From a bacterium (GTDB taxonomy: Bacteria > Myxococcota_A > UBA9160 > UBA4427): DNA of 64,000 nucleotides. Location of the stretch: NCBI GenBank assembly GCA_024742285.1, contig JANSYR010000008.1:186001-250000 (forward strand). The letters are read 5' to 3'. A program made the translations under genes and the position numbers. This document shows, one piece after another, positions 48,738-56,944 of this stretch. Under the pieces are notes generated by a model. It saw only the letters and a program-made list of their open reading frames with translations, was not told the origin of the DNA and made no database searches. Positions within the stretch are counted from its first letter, which is position 1; every line of letters begins with the position of its first letter.

Positions 48738-49102
48738 CTCGCGAGCTCCTGGAGAAACTTCAGCGCGAGCCGGGCTCGCACTGCAGATTCTCTCGCTGCC
48801 CGTACGTCGAGCGCGATTCGGATCGACGGGCGGGCGATCATTGAGATTGCTCCGAGCTCGGCGCCTAAGGTCGCCTGCTCGAAGCCGGCCCGAATCTAAC
48901 CCAGTGAGATGCCGTCTGCCTCGACCGTCCTGGCCGCCACGCCCCGAAGAGTCGATCATGCTCGAGCAGTTCGAGCCACCCGCGCGTCGATCTCGCCCCG
49001 GCCGTCACCCGATCTCGGCGCCTCGCAGGCGACACGTAACCCGCATTGTCATACGTGCAAATGTGCGTTGCGCCTCGACCGGGCCCGGAGTAGCGTTTCG
49101 CC
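48738..49102. other. Divergent intergenic region with imperfect palindrome
   Basis: 365 bp between the outer-membrane protein gene (minus) and the tandem-MarR regulator (plus). The stretch near 49044-49063 is A/T-richer and carries an imperfect 20-bp palindrome, CATT-gtCA-tacg-TGca-AATG, where the outer four and two inner bases pair. It could be a MarR-type operator for autoregulation. No clear -35/-10 pair was assigned. GTTTCGCC before 49103 is not a good ribosome site. Confidence 0.35.
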
Positions 49103-50209
49103 ATGCCCCCGCCTCCCGCCGCCGATCCGCAGCGCTCTGCCGTCGATCTCGCCGCCACGGTCGAGCGCTATCGGCACAACTGGGTGGGCCACATCCACGA
49201 CCTCGGCGCCTCCCTCAGCCGCCGGACGATCGAGCGACTCGAGCGCGAGTGCGGCTATCCCCGGATCCGGCCGAGCCTCGGCCCTTTCATTTCCCTCGTG
49301 TGGCGCGAGCCGCGGCCGCTGACCGAGCTGGCGCAGCAGCTCGCGATCAGTCGCCAGGCGTGCAGCAAGATCGCTCGCCTCGCCGAGGACGACGGCTACG
49401 TCGAACGCGTCCTCGCCCAGAAGAACGACCGCGCGCAGTGCGTCCGGCTGACGAAGCGGGGACGCGATCTCGCCGAGGACAGCGTGCGTCTCATCTTCGA
49501 GGAGCAGACCACCTGGGAGGCTCGGATCGGCGCGGGCCGCTTGCGTCGCTTCAACGCGGCTTCGTCGGCGCTCTTCTTCACGCTCGGCCTCCAGGATCAG
49601 ACGGACGCCGGACTCGGCAAGGACGCGCGCCGATCGATCGGCGTCCTTCCCTTGATCGCCGACCACGTGGAGCTGGAGCTGCGAGAGCGGGTCCGCACAA
49701 TGGGTCACTCGGGCCTCCAGCTCTCCCACGCGCGCATCGTCGCGCTGGTAGGCGACGGTGCCCTGAGCGTCTCCGACATGGCGCGCCTCCAGGGCGTGAG
49801 CCGTCAGGCCACGGGCGTCACGGTCCGCAGCCTCGAATCGCGCGGATACGTGAAGCGCGGCACTCTCGAGTCCGACGGCCGAGCGATTCGCGTGCACCTG
49901 ACGGAGAAGGGGGAAGCCCTCGTCCGCGACACCGTCGCGACGCTCGAGGATCTGGAAGCAGAGTTCCGCGAGAAGCTCGGCACGCGCCGCTTCGCCGACT
50001 TCGTGAACCTGGCCGCTGAGCTCCATCACGCGCTGACCCTCGAGAGGGAACTCCTCGAAGCGCGCGCGTTCGAGGCCCCACCGCCCGACCCGGCCGAGCG
50101 CAACGGGCGAGCGCCGCGGGACCGCGAGCTCCGCGCGATTGCTTCGTTGCTCGAGGAGAAGCTCGGGACGAGCGCCGCGAGTCGCCTGGGCCGGATCCTG
50201 TGCAACTGA
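49103..50209 (+). CDS. Fused double MarR-family transcriptional regulator
   Basis: A 368-residue protein with two MarR-type winged helices in one chain. The first has helix-turn-helix LTELAQQLAISRQACSKIARLAEDDGYVERV (about 73-105) and wing DRAQCVRLTKRGRDLAEDS. The second has LSVSDMARLQGVSRQATGVTVRSLESRGYVKRG (about 222-255) and wing DGRAIRVHLTEKGEALV. MarR proteins normally dimerise, so this fusion may bind as a pseudo-dimer or as two dimers. A small-molecule ligand is expected, perhaps a substrate of the adjacent BVMO/P450 cluster. ATG 49103 is the first in frame. Confidence 0.87.
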   Translation: MPPPPAADPQRSAVDLAATVERYRHNWVGHIHDLGASLSRRTIERLERECGYPRIRPSLGPFISLVWREPRPLTELAQQLAISRQACSKIARLAEDDGYVERVLAQKNDRAQCVRLTKRGRDLAEDSVRLIFEEQTTWEARIGAGRLRRFNAASSALFFTLGLQDQTDAGLGKDARRSIGVLPLIADHVELELRERVRTMGHSGLQLSHARIVALVGDGALSVSDMARLQGVSRQATGVTVRSLESRGYVKRGTLESDGRAIRVHLTEKGEALVRDTVATLEDLEAEFREKLGTRRFADFVNLAAELHHALTLERELLEARAFEAPPPDPAERNGRAPRDRELRAIASLLEEKLGTSAASRLGRILCN

Positions 50210-50261
50210 CGGGCGCCACGCTGCGCCGGATCTTCGATCGATTCCGATCAGAGAGGAACGC

Positions 50262-52068
50262 ATGAGCGCCACGACGAGAGCGAGCGAGCTGCCCTTCGAC
50301 CCGGATGCCCTCCGCGAGAAGTACCGGATCGAGCGGGACAAGCGGATGCGACCGGACGGAATCGCCCAGTTCCAGGAGCTGACCGGCGAGTTCGCGAAAT
50401 TCCTCGACGACCCGCACGTCGACGAGATCATCGCCCGTGACCCGATCGAGGAAGAGCTCGACGTCGTCGTGATCGGCGGCGGCTTCAGCGGCCTGAGTGC
50501 CGGCGCGCAGCTCAAGAAGGCGGGGATCGACGACGTACGAATCGTCGAGGCCGGCGGCGACTTCGGCGGGACCTGGTACTGGAACCAGTACCCGGGCGTC
50601 CAGTGCGACATCGAGTCCTACATCTACCTGCCGATGCTCGAAGAGCTCGAGTACATGCCGACGCTCAAGTACAGCTACGGCCCCGAGATCCAGTCCCACG
50701 CCAGCCGGATCGGCCACCACTTCGACCTCTACGATCGCGCCCTCTTCCAGACCCGCGTGTCGAACCTCGACTGGAACACCGACACGAACCGCTGGACGGT
50801 CCGAACCGAGCGCGGCGACCGGCTCCACGCGCGCTTCGTCGTCGTCGCCCCCGGCCCCCTGGCCCGGCCGAAGCTCCCCGGCATTCCCGGCATCCAGGAG
50901 TTCGAAGGCCACATGTTCCACACCAGCCGGTGGGACTACGACTACACGGGCGGCGATACGACCGGCGGGCTCGACAAGCTCGGCGACAAGAAGGTCGGCG
51001 TGGTCGGAACCGGAGCGACGGCGATCCAGTGCATCCCCCACGTGGGCGAAGCCGCGGGCCACCTCTACGTCTTCCAGCGCACGCCCTCCTCCGTCGACGC
51101 GCGCAACAACCGACCGACGGATCCCGAGTGGTCCGCGCGCCTCGAGCCCGGCTGGCAGGACGAGCGGATCGCGAATTTCTCGACCTTCGTCTCCGGAACG
51201 CCCGTCGGCGAAGACCTCGTCGCGGACGGCTGGACCGACATCTTTCGCAAGGTCTCGGTCATGTTCTCGCGGGACGGTGCGGGGCTCTCGCCGGAAGAGG
51301 CCGAGCGGATGGTCGAGCTCGCGGACTTCGAGAATGATGGAGGAGATCCGCGCCCGGGTGGAGGAGATCGTCTCCGATTCCGAAACCGCCGAGTCGCTCA
51401 AGCCCTGGTATCGCCAGTTCTGCAAGCGCCCCTGCTTCCACGACGACTACCTCCAGACCTTCGACCGGGAGAACGTCACCCTCGTCGACACGGAAGGTCG
51501 CGGCGTCGAGCAGATCACCAGGGACGGCGTGATCGTCGGCGGCAAGGAGTACCCGCTCGACTGTCTGATCTTCGCGACCGGGTTCGAGGTCGGCACCGAC
51601 TATTCGCGCCGGGCCGCCATGGAGATCCGGGGCGCGACGGGCGAGACGCTGACCGACCACTGGAAGGAGGAGGTCACCACCTTCCACGGCCTCACGACCG
51701 ACGGCTTCCCCAACCTCTTCCTGATGGGCGGGCTGCAGTCCGGCGTGACGCCGAACTTCACCGAGCTCTACAACGAACAGAGCCGACACATCGCCTACAT
51801 CGCCCTGAAGACCCTCGGCCAGTCCGAGCAGGTCTTCGAAGCGACCCCGGAAGCCGTCGCCGGCTGGGTCCAGGCCGTGAAGGACTCCGCGTACTCGAAC
51901 TCCGATTTCGCCGAGACCTGCACGCCCGGCTACTACAACAACGAGGGCAAGCCCGGCGTCGGTCCGGGCTGGTTCGGGGGCAGCTACGGCGGGGGCGCAC
52001 AGGCCTTCTTCGCGCTCCTGCACGCGTGGCGGGCCAAGGGCGACCTCGAAGGCATCGACCAGCGCTGA
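50262..52068 (+). pseudogene. Baeyer-Villiger type monooxygenase, frameshifted
   Basis: A class B flavin monooxygenase of about 601 residues, read in two frames. The first frame (ATG 50262, after AGAGAGGAACGC) gives VIGGGFSG (70-77), FEGHMFHTSRWD (214-225) and GTGATA (249-254). At codon 358 the frame must move by one: GAGAAT GATGGAGG contains an extra T at 51335 relative to the paralogue, which reads GAG AAG ATG GAG. The second frame continues EEIRARVEEIVSD to the stop at 52068, with CTPGYYNNEGKPG conserved. Codon use is normal on both sides. A sequencing error, a young pseudogene or a programmed shift are all possible. Confidence 0.85.
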
Positions 52069-52105
52069 GCCGATCGCGGCCGGCCAGAGAGAACGGGTGG
52101 AACGT

Positions 52106-53959
52106 ATGGAGAACGAGAGTGCCGGCACGACCGGCGGTCCGGCACGGGCGAAGCCCCTCGCCTTCGACCCGGATCAGCTGCGCGCAAAATACGAGCAGGA
52201 GCGCGTCAAGCGGCTGCGCGAGGACGCCAACGACCAGTACCGCGAGCTCAAGGGCGATCTCTCGGGCTACCTCGAGGACTCCCACTCGGAGGAGAAGATC
52301 CCGCGCGCGCCGCTCCGCGACGAAGTCCAGGTCGCGATCATCGGCGGCGGCTTCGGCGGTCTCCTGACGGGCGCGCGCCTGCGCGAGGCCGGCGTCGAGG
52401 ACATCCGCTTCATCGATTCCGCCGGCGACTTCGGCGGAACCTGGTACTGGAATCGGTATCCGGGGATCGCCTGCGACATCGAGGCCTACATCTACATGCC
52501 GCTGCTCGAAGAGACCGGCTACATGCCCACCCAGAAGTACGCGACCGGGGCGGAGATCTTCGCGCACTGCCAGCGGATCGCGGGTCACTACGACCTCTAC
52601 CGCGACACCTGCTTCCAGACCCGCGTGACCGACCTCCGCTGGGACGACGACGCGGCGCGCTGGATCATCTCGACCGACCGCGGCGACGAGATGCGCGCCC
52701 ACTTCGTCTGCATGGCGCTCGGGGTGCTCAACCATCCGAAGCTGCCCGGCATCCCCGGAATCGAGGACTTCGAGGGCCACTCGTTCCACACCAGTCGCTG
52801 GGACTACGACTACACGGGTGGAAGCTCCGACGGCGGACTGGTGGGACTCCGCGGCAAGCGCGTCGGGATCATCGGAACCGGCGCGACCGCGGTCCAGTGC
52901 GTCCCCCACCTGGCCGAGTCGGCCGAGCACCTCTACGTGTTCCAGCGGACGCCGTCCTCGATCGACGTGAAGGACAATCCAAAGACGGATCCCGAGTGGG
53001 CGAAGAGCCTGAATCCCGGCTGGCACCAGGAGCGGATGGACAACTTCCAGGTCCTGACCCAGGGCGGCTTCCAGAAAGAAGACCTGGTCGCCGACAACTG
53101 GACCGAGATCATCCGCAAGTTCATCTCGACGACGCTCGCGGGCGACTCACCCGACCTGTCCCCGGAAGCGATCGAGAGGCAGATCGAGCTGACGGACTTC
53201 GAGAAGATGGAGCAGATCCGCGCCCGGGTGGACGAGGTCGTCGACGACCCGGCCATCGCCGAGGCGCTCAAGCCCTACTACCGACAGTTCTGCAAGCGGC
53301 CCTGCATCCACAACGACTACCTGCCGACCTTCAACCGCGACAACGTCACCCTCGTCGATACGGACGGCAAAGGCGTCGATCGCGTCACGAAGCGCGGTGT
53401 GCTCGTCGGCGACGAGGAGTACGAGATCGACTGCCTGATCTACGCCTCGGGCTTCGAGGTCGGGACGGACTACACGCGACGGGGTGGCTACGAGGTCCAT
53501 GGGCGGAACGGACGGACGCTGACGGAGCACTGGGCCGACGGCGCTCGAACACTCCACGGCATGCACTCCCACGGCTTCCCGAACTGCTTCTTCATCATGA
53601 GCATCGTCCAGTCCGGGTTTGCCGTGAACTTCACCCACGGCCTCGGGGACACGGCGAAGCACCTGGCCTTCATCATCTCCCGCGCCCTCGAGGAGGGAAT
53701 CGAAGCCGTCGAGGTCTCCGAGGAGGCCGAGGCCGGCTGGGTCGGACGCGTCCTCGAGCTCGCCGGCGCACGCGGCGACTTCATGCAGAGCTGCACCCCG
53801 GGCTACTACAACAACGAGGGCAAGCCCGGGGATGCGAGCCGCCAGAACAGCTACTTCTTCGGAGAACCCGGTGAGTTCATGCAGATCCTGAAGGACTGCC
53901 GCGCGAAAGGCGGCATGGCGGGGCTCGTGATCCGGCGCGGGGACGCGAAGGACGCTTGA
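52106..53959 (+). CDS. Flavin-containing monooxygenase, Baeyer-Villiger type
   Basis: A 617-residue class B flavin monooxygenase. It has IIGGGFGG (about 78-85), GGTWYWNRYPG, the fingerprint FEGHSFHTSRWD (about 222-233) and NADPH motif GTGATA. The C-terminal landmark CTPGYYNNEGKPG is shared with the upstream frameshifted paralogue, so the two arose by tandem duplication. ATG 52106 follows GGTGGAACGT; an in-frame GTG at 52097 is possible. It probably converts a cyclic or branched ketone into an ester or lactone. It is 38 bp after the paralogue and 40 bp before the P450 gene. Confidence 0.93.
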   Translation: MENESAGTTGGPARAKPLAFDPDQLRAKYEQERVKRLREDANDQYRELKGDLSGYLEDSHSEEKIPRAPLRDEVQVAIIGGGFGGLLTGARLREAGVEDIRFIDSAGDFGGTWYWNRYPGIACDIEAYIYMPLLEETGYMPTQKYATGAEIFAHCQRIAGHYDLYRDTCFQTRVTDLRWDDDAARWIISTDRGDEMRAHFVCMALGVLNHPKLPGIPGIEDFEGHSFHTSRWDYDYTGGSSDGGLVGLRGKRVGIIGTGATAVQCVPHLAESAEHLYVFQRTPSSIDVKDNPKTDPEWAKSLNPGWHQERMDNFQVLTQGGFQKEDLVADNWTEIIRKFISTTLAGDSPDLSPEAIERQIELTDFEKMEQIRARVDEVVDDPAIAEALKPYYRQFCKRPCIHNDYLPTFNRDNVTLVDTDGKGVDRVTKRGVLVGDEEYEIDCLIYASGFEVGTDYTRRGGYEVHGRNGRTLTEHWADGARTLHGMHSHGFPNCFFIMSIVQSGFAVNFTHGLGDTAKHLAFIISRALEEGIEAVEVSEEAEAGWVGRVLELAGARGDFMQSCTPGYYNNEGKPGDASRQNSYFFGEPGEFMQILKDCRAKGGMAGLVIRRGDAKDA

Positions 53960-53999
53960 ACGAGGGCGACCCCCTCGACGAATGATTGGAGGACGCGAT

Positions 54000-55250
54000 A
54001 TGGCGACGGCGGTCGATCTCGATCAGCTCGACTTCATCGAACCCGACGGCTACGTGGCCCGGGGCTATCCCCACGAGGTCTGGACGCGCATGCGCGCCGA
54101 GGCGCCGGTCTACTGGTTCGACCGGAGTCCGGGCCACGACTTCTGGGCGATCACGAAGCACGAAGACATCGTGTGGATCAGCAAGCGCCCGGAGCTCTTC
54201 ATCAGCGATCCGACCCTCGTCGTCCAGACGACCCCGCCGGAGGGCGACCAGGACCTGATCCCGAAGAACCTGATCCAGTTCGACCCGCCGAAGCACGGCA
54301 TCCAGCGGAAGCTGATCAGCAAGGGGTTCACGCCGCGGGCGCTCAAGCGCTTCCACGCCGACATCGAACGGATCGCCAAGGGCGTCGTCGACGACCTCTT
54401 CGAGGAGGGCGACGAGGGCGAGGCGGATTTCGTCGAACGGATCGCGGCGCCGCTGCCGATCGCCGTCATCGGCTGGCTGCTCGGCGTGCCCGAACCGGAC
54501 TGGCCGAAGCTCTTCCACTGGACGAACCGGATCCTCGGTTCCAGCGACGAGGAGTACGTCGACGAGGGCAAGTCCCAGGTCGAAACCGTCTTCGCCGCAC
54601 AGACGGAGCTCTTCGCCTACTTCTCGGACCTCGTGGCGAAGAAGAAGGCGGATCCCAAGGACGACCTCGTCACGCTCTTCGCCTTCGCGGAGGTCGAAGG
54701 CAAGAAGCTCTCCGACGTCGAGATCCTCGTCTGGTGCATGTTGATCGTCGCCGCAGGCAACGAGACGACCCGCAACGCGACGACCGGCGGCATGCTCGCC
54801 CTGATCGAGCATCCCGACCAGATGCGGCGCCTCCAGTCCGATCCGGGCCTGCTGAAGAGCGGGGTCGAGGAGATCCTGCGCTGGACCAGCCCGATCATCC
54901 ATTTCGCGCGCACGGCGACGGCGGACGTCGAGATCAAGGGCCGGCAGATCAAGGAGGGCGACACCCTCGCCCTCTTCTATCCCTCGGCGAATCGCGACGA
55001 GGAGATCTTCGAGGCGCCCTTCGAGTTCCGGGTGGACCGGAATCCGAACCGGCACCTGGCCTTCGGAATCGGCGAGCACTTCTGCGCCGGCGCCCACGTG
55101 GCGAGGCTCGAGATCGAGTACGCGCTCCGCTTCCTGCTCCCGAGGATCGAGGAAGTCGAGCTCGCCGGCCCGCCGGATCGCCTCCACTCCAACCTGGTCG
55201 GCGGCTTCAAGCGCCTGCCCATCCGCTACAAGCTGCGCGCGAGCGCATAG
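54000..55250 (+). CDS. Cytochrome P450
   Basis: A complete 416-residue P450: C-helix DPPKHGIQRKLISKGFTPR (95-113), I-helix AGNETTRN (252-259), ExxR E291-R294 in EILRW, and haem loop FGIGEHFCAG (355-364) with Cys362. It has no membrane anchor, so it is soluble and ferredoxin-dependent; no ferredoxin gene is adjacent. ATG 54000 follows GGAGGACGCG; an in-frame ATG at 53982 precedes the ribosome site. Working with the two BVMOs, it would hydroxylate the carbon skeleton before ketone formation and ring oxygenation (inference). Confidence 0.95.
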   Translation: MATAVDLDQLDFIEPDGYVARGYPHEVWTRMRAEAPVYWFDRSPGHDFWAITKHEDIVWISKRPELFISDPTLVVQTTPPEGDQDLIPKNLIQFDPPKHGIQRKLISKGFTPRALKRFHADIERIAKGVVDDLFEEGDEGEADFVERIAAPLPIAVIGWLLGVPEPDWPKLFHWTNRILGSSDEEYVDEGKSQVETVFAAQTELFAYFSDLVAKKKADPKDDLVTLFAFAEVEGKKLSDVEILVWCMLIVAAGNETTRNATTGGMLALIEHPDQMRRLQSDPGLLKSGVEEILRWTSPIIHFARTATADVEIKGRQIKEGDTLALFYPSANRDEEIFEAPFEFRVDRNPNRHLAFGIGEHFCAGAHVARLEIEYALRFLLPRIEEVELAGPPDRLHSNLVGGFKRLPIRYKLRASA

Positions 55251-55290
55251 CCCTTCCACGGACGAACCCTTCCAGAATCACGGAGACCCC

Positions 55291-56460
55291 ATGAGTCAGA
55301 GGCATTTCGAAAAGTACAAGGTGATCGACGTCGACACGCACATCACGGAGCCGCCCGGCGTCTGGACCGATCGCGTCGCCAGCAAGTGGGGCGACAAGAT
55401 TCCGCACATCAAGAAGGTCGAGGGCATGGACATGTGGTTCATCGGCGACGAACCCGCCGGCGGTCCCGGTTGGGTGACCATGGCCGGCCACACGGGCACG
55501 TTCCCCGACGTGCCCATGGGCTACGACGACATCCCGGCGGCGTCCTACGACGCCAAGGCCCGGCTCGCGCTCATGGACGAGGAGCACATCCACGCGATGG
55601 TCCTCTATCCCAATCTGGGCGGCTTCGGCTCGGGGGGCTTCCTCAAGCTCGGCGAGCCCGAATTGATGCTCGAGTGCGTGCAGGCGTACAACGACTTCCT
55701 GGTCGACTGGGCGAGCGCCGACCTGAACCGGCTCCTGCCGGTCATGGCCCTGCCCTTCTGGGACGTCGAGGCCTCGGTCGAGGAGATCGAACGCTCCGCC
55801 GCGAAGGGCCACCGCGCCGTCCTCTTCGGCAGCCGACCGGAGACCTTCGGCGAGCCCGTCCTCGCGCACAAGCACTGGGATCCGGTCTGGGCCGCGACGC
55901 GTGACGCGGGCCTCCCGATCAGCTTCCACATCGGCGGCGGCGACCTGAGCGACATCATGGAGGACAAGGCCGACATGGGGACGAAGGCGAACTTCGCCCG
56001 TGGCGGCTCCCTGGCGCTCCTCGACAACCAGAGCTGCCTGGCGAACCTTCTCTTCGGCGGCGTCTGCGCGCGCTTCCCGGACCTCGACTTCGTGTCGGTC
56101 GAGAGCGGCGTGGGCTGGCTCTCCTGCGTCCTCGAGATGTTCGACTGGCAGTGGACGAATGGCGACGTCGCCAAGGAGCATCCGGAATACGACCTGCTCC
56201 CGTCGGAGTACTTCGAGCGCCAGATCTACGGCTCGTTCTGGTTCGAGAAGAGGGAAATCGAATCCGCGGTCGCCAAGTTCCCGAAGAACCTGATGTGGGA
56301 AACCGACTACCCGCACCCGACCAGCCAGTACCCGAGCCCGAACAGCAGCGCGGTCCACCCGGCGGATTACGCCGAGGAAGCCCTCGGCGGAATCGACGAG
56401 TCGGTCGTGCGCGCGATCCTGCAGGACACGCCTGCACGGCTCTACAACGTGGAAATCTGA
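55291..56460 (+). CDS. Amidohydrolase family 2 (LigW/ACMSD-like)
   Basis: A 389-residue metal-dependent TIM-barrel protein. It opens VIDVDTHITEP, where D-x-H gives the first metal ligands, and ends with MWETDYPHPTSQYP, which has the final Asp ligand of the ACMSD/LigW-like group. ISFHIGGG in the middle supplies a further His. Enzymes of this group decarboxylate aromatic acids or hydrolyse C-C and lactone bonds. ATG 55291 follows GGAGACCCC. It lies 40 bp after the P450 gene and 10 bp before the cupin gene, so it likely acts on the BVMO product. Confidence 0.92.
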   Translation: MSQRHFEKYKVIDVDTHITEPPGVWTDRVASKWGDKIPHIKKVEGMDMWFIGDEPAGGPGWVTMAGHTGTFPDVPMGYDDIPAASYDAKARLALMDEEHIHAMVLYPNLGGFGSGGFLKLGEPELMLECVQAYNDFLVDWASADLNRLLPVMALPFWDVEASVEEIERSAAKGHRAVLFGSRPETFGEPVLAHKHWDPVWAATRDAGLPISFHIGGGDLSDIMEDKADMGTKANFARGGSLALLDNQSCLANLLFGGVCARFPDLDFVSVESGVGWLSCVLEMFDWQWTNGDVAKEHPEYDLLPSEYFERQIYGSFWFEKREIESAVAKFPKNLMWETDYPHPTSQYPSPNSSAVHPADYAEEALGGIDESVVRAILQDTPARLYNVEI

Positions 56461-56470
56461 GGAGAAGAAG

Positions 56471-56932
56471 ATGAGCACGGCCTATCAGTTCGACGGCGAC
56501 AAGATCGACTGGAACGAGATCGACGACCCGACCCAGGACTATCCCTGCAAGTACGAGATGGCCATCCTCGGCTCCGACGCCGAGACGGGCCGGCTCGACC
56601 TGATCGTGCGATGGCCCGCGAACTCGTACTGCCACTTCCATCGGCACGTCGCCGACACAGCGATCATGGTGCTGGAGGGAGAGCAGCACGTGATCGAGAT
56701 CCATGACGACGGCAGCGAGGGAGAACACAAGGTTCGTCCGGCCGGCACCTACGTGATGAGTCCCGGCGGCGAGGCCCACATGGAGTACGGCGGGCCCGAT
56801 GGCGCCGTCGTGTTCTTCTCCCTCTACGCGGGAGACGGTCCCGTCTTCGAGACCCTCGACAAGGACATGAAGGTGCTCGAAGCGTCGACCGTGGCGCAGA
56901 TGGCGGCTCAGCCGACGCTCGGCGAACGCTGA
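56471..56932 (+). CDS. Small cupin-domain protein
   Basis: A 153-residue single-domain cupin. The first cupin motif is present as YCHFHRHVADTAIMVLEGEQ, with metal-binding His residues, and the second as VRPAGTYVMSPGGEAHMEYGG, where a His is also placed to bind metal. The protein is small and acidic and is followed after 12 bp by the convergent MMPL gene. It may be an isomerase, a dioxygenase or a binding protein that ends the pathway begun by the P450 and BVMOs. ATG 56471 follows GAGGAGAAG. Confidence 0.88.
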   Translation: MSTAYQFDGDKIDWNEIDDPTQDYPCKYEMAILGSDAETGRLDLIVRWPANSYCHFHRHVADTAIMVLEGEQHVIEIHDDGSEGEHKVRPAGTYVMSPGGEAHMEYGGPDGAVVFFSLYAGDGPVFETLDKDMKVLEASTVAQMAAQPTLGER

Positions 56933-56944
56933 ACCGCGCTCGCC

